Origin: Symbiodinium natans
Taxonomy: Eukaryota > Sar > Dinophyceae > Suessiales > Symbiodiniaceae
Length of the DNA: 64,000 bases
Direction of reading: 5' to 3'
Assembly (NCBI GenBank): GCA_905221605.1
Contig: CAJNDS010001112.1
Location: 1,367,472-1,431,471, forward strand
Shown here: positions 62,546-64,000 of the stretch, piece after piece
How positions within the stretch are numbered: the first letter of the stretch is position 1
How the letters are laid out: each line of letters starts with the position of its first letter
Notes under the pieces: model-generated
What the model saw: the letters and a program-made list of their open reading frames with translations, nothing else
What the model was told of the DNA's origin: nothing
The model's database searches: none
Translations under genes and position numbers: made by a program

Positions 62546-63142
62546 AGGGAGGGGTTTCATGGAGGGTGGGTTACTAGGGAACCTTCAGAAAAACTTAGAG
62601 CCTTAGGGAGTAGTGGGGAGTATTAGGGAACCTTGGGTTGCATACCCCCCTTGAGAACCCCCCCTCCCTTAAGAACTCTGGAGCAAGTCCAAAGCTCCCA
62701 GGGTTGAACCCCAAGCGGAACCGGTCCCGGTGCTCACTATCCCTAAACTTAAACCCTAAACCCTAAAACCTAAGCCCTATTCATGCATGTGGTGCACCCC
62801 CATGTCCTGGCTGCCAACTGACCACCCCCCCGGTGTTGCGGTAACATGTAAGATCCCCCCCCTCGAAGCCGCGTCAGATTGAGAACAGAAGGCTGAAAAA
62901 AGGCTGTGCATGCCTTCGAAAACTTCAAAAGCCTTTGAACCCGCAAGATGTCCCTGATCAACCCTATGCCCTAGACCAGCAACGGCCCGTTCATAGGGTC
63001 TGTAGACCTTTATAAACCCTATACACGCCCTGTAAACCCTGTGGGCCCTTTGAACTCCCTAAAGCAAATCCCCCATCAACCCTAAACCCAACGATCCCTT
63101 AACCCTAAACCCTAAACCCTAAACCCTAAACCCAAAGATCAG
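62546..63142. other. Probable intron or gap with telomere tracts
   Basis: CCCTAAA units at 62745-62775 and 63078-63136, with short CCCTATAAA-type variants at 62985-63055. Nothing coding seen. Confidence 0.5.
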
Positions 63143-63248
63143 GTATGCCTTCCGCCTGCTCTTCAACGGGGCGGCCCTGGGATCTGGCACAGCGGCTCTT
63201 GGGGATCTGGGCCTCGCCGATGGCAGCGTGGTGATGCTCATGAAGGAG
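63143..63248 (+). CDS. Exon of a ubiquitin-like protein
   Basis: GATCAG|G, then YAFRLLFNGAALGSGTAALG and DLGLADGSVVMLMKE. The order (RLLFNGxxL, LxDLGLADGS, VVMLM) matches the second half of a ubiquitin-like fold. Together with 62438-62545 it suggests one gene, but the direct join is not shown. Confidence 0.6.
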
Positions 63249-64000
63249 GGGTTTTTGGGGTCTAGGGTTTGTGGAGTTGAGGGCTTAGGGTTTAGGGTTT
63301 TGGGGTCTAGGGTTTGTGGGGTTGAGGGCTGAGGGTTTAGGGGTCTCGGGTTGAGGGCTTAGGGTTGACCGTTTGGGGTTGAGGCTTGCAAAAAAAGGGA
63401 TGTAGGGTTTGGGGTTGGGGGCGAGTTTCTTAGTTAAGGCGACCCTTTGAATCCAGATTCTCAGATCATTGGGGTTTTGGGGCTTCAACTTAGCCCGAAG
63501 CCCCGCATTGTACTCAGCTCCAACCTCTGAATCGCGAACCTGGGGGCTAGGTGTTGGACCCAATTTCTTCCCCCGCCACTCTCCGGCGAAGATCAAACTC
63601 CGAGCACGATGACGCCGGTAGTGCTTGCAATTGTCTGAAGCTTGAAATTGGCGCAACTGACGAAGACGAAGTTCAGACGACGGACAGTCTCCTCAAACTC
63701 TAAGCACCGAACTTAGGCTTCAGGGGCACAGGCGTCAGGCCTCCGGTGGGCCGAATTTGGGCTTCAGCGCGGCTAACATTCAGGGGAACGACCTGGGACC
63801 CACGTCCTTGGTCCTCTGTGTGGAGCCTTTTTGCATGTCTTCCATCTCAAGACGCCGGGGCGAGCTTGTTTGACAAAGGCAAAGAAAAGCAAATGGGGTT
63901 TTACCAGTCCATTCCTACTGTGGTAGCCAGTTTCAAGATGCCGTTCTGGCGTGTTTGGTTCCCTGGAACCCGAAAAACCCTAAACCCTAAAACCCTACTG
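63249..64000. other. Degenerate TTTAGGG tract, then no gene seen
   Basis: Irregular TTTAGGG-like units 63255-63420, then unique sequence without a supportable exon to the end of the window. Confidence 0.5.

Overview
The window looks like nuclear DNA of a dinoflagellate. Every splice junction I could resolve inside coding sequence ends in AG followed by G. Donors are GT, GC or, most often, GA. Nearly all introns of the two complete multi-exon genes are about 100-260 bp repeat-derived 'introner' elements. Almost every supportable coding segment is on the + strand. The sequence is saturated with interspersed TTTAGGG/CCCTAAA tracts, the Arabidopsis-type telomere repeat known from dinoflagellates. 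I cannot name the species.

Layout. 0-6.3 kb: exons of a multi-pass membrane protein (best part 3.25-4.06 kb), then soluble-looking exons to 6.3 kb. 6.3-20.1 kb: many short + strand exons separated by telomere-repeat tracts and dispersed elements, a retroelement-like ORF at 17.7-18.4 kb, and a terminal exon followed by an AT-rich stretch at 20.06-20.44 kb. 20.4-31.5 kb: repeat-dominated with scattered exons. 31.56-37.70 kb: a complete 20-exon gene for an 1184-residue signalling protein. It combines a probable N-myristoylation site, a four-cysteine motif, a dual-specificity phosphatase, a CDPK-like kinase, a degenerate EF-hand region and four CBS repeats. 38-52.7 kb: scattered exons, an intronless 210-codon gene at 40.85 kb, and nested elements. 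52.79-54.81 kb: a complete 6-exon, 422-residue multi-pass membrane protein. 55-64 kb: repeats, more elements, and exons of a ubiquitin-like protein near 62.4-63.2 kb.

The main biological signal is the intron system. At least 20 families of short inverted-repeat elements occur here. About ten have copies that are in-frame introns. These families differ in sequence but share one architecture: the element begins with CT and ends with AG, so either orientation supplies an AG acceptor. It sits between copies of a 4-bp target duplication beginning with G. The duplication supplies both the donor (G plus whatever base follows) and the G after the acceptor, which explains the GA and GC donors. One family-A copy is spliced in reverse orientation. 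Telomere-repeat tracts have entered these elements, and in one case a telomere tract between duplicated exon sequence is itself a 50-bp intron. Several other tracts also lie between 13-19 bp duplications, as expected if they were added during repair of staggered breaks.

Exon limits outside the two complete genes are provisional. They rest on open frame, protein-like composition and AG|G acceptors, without transcripts.
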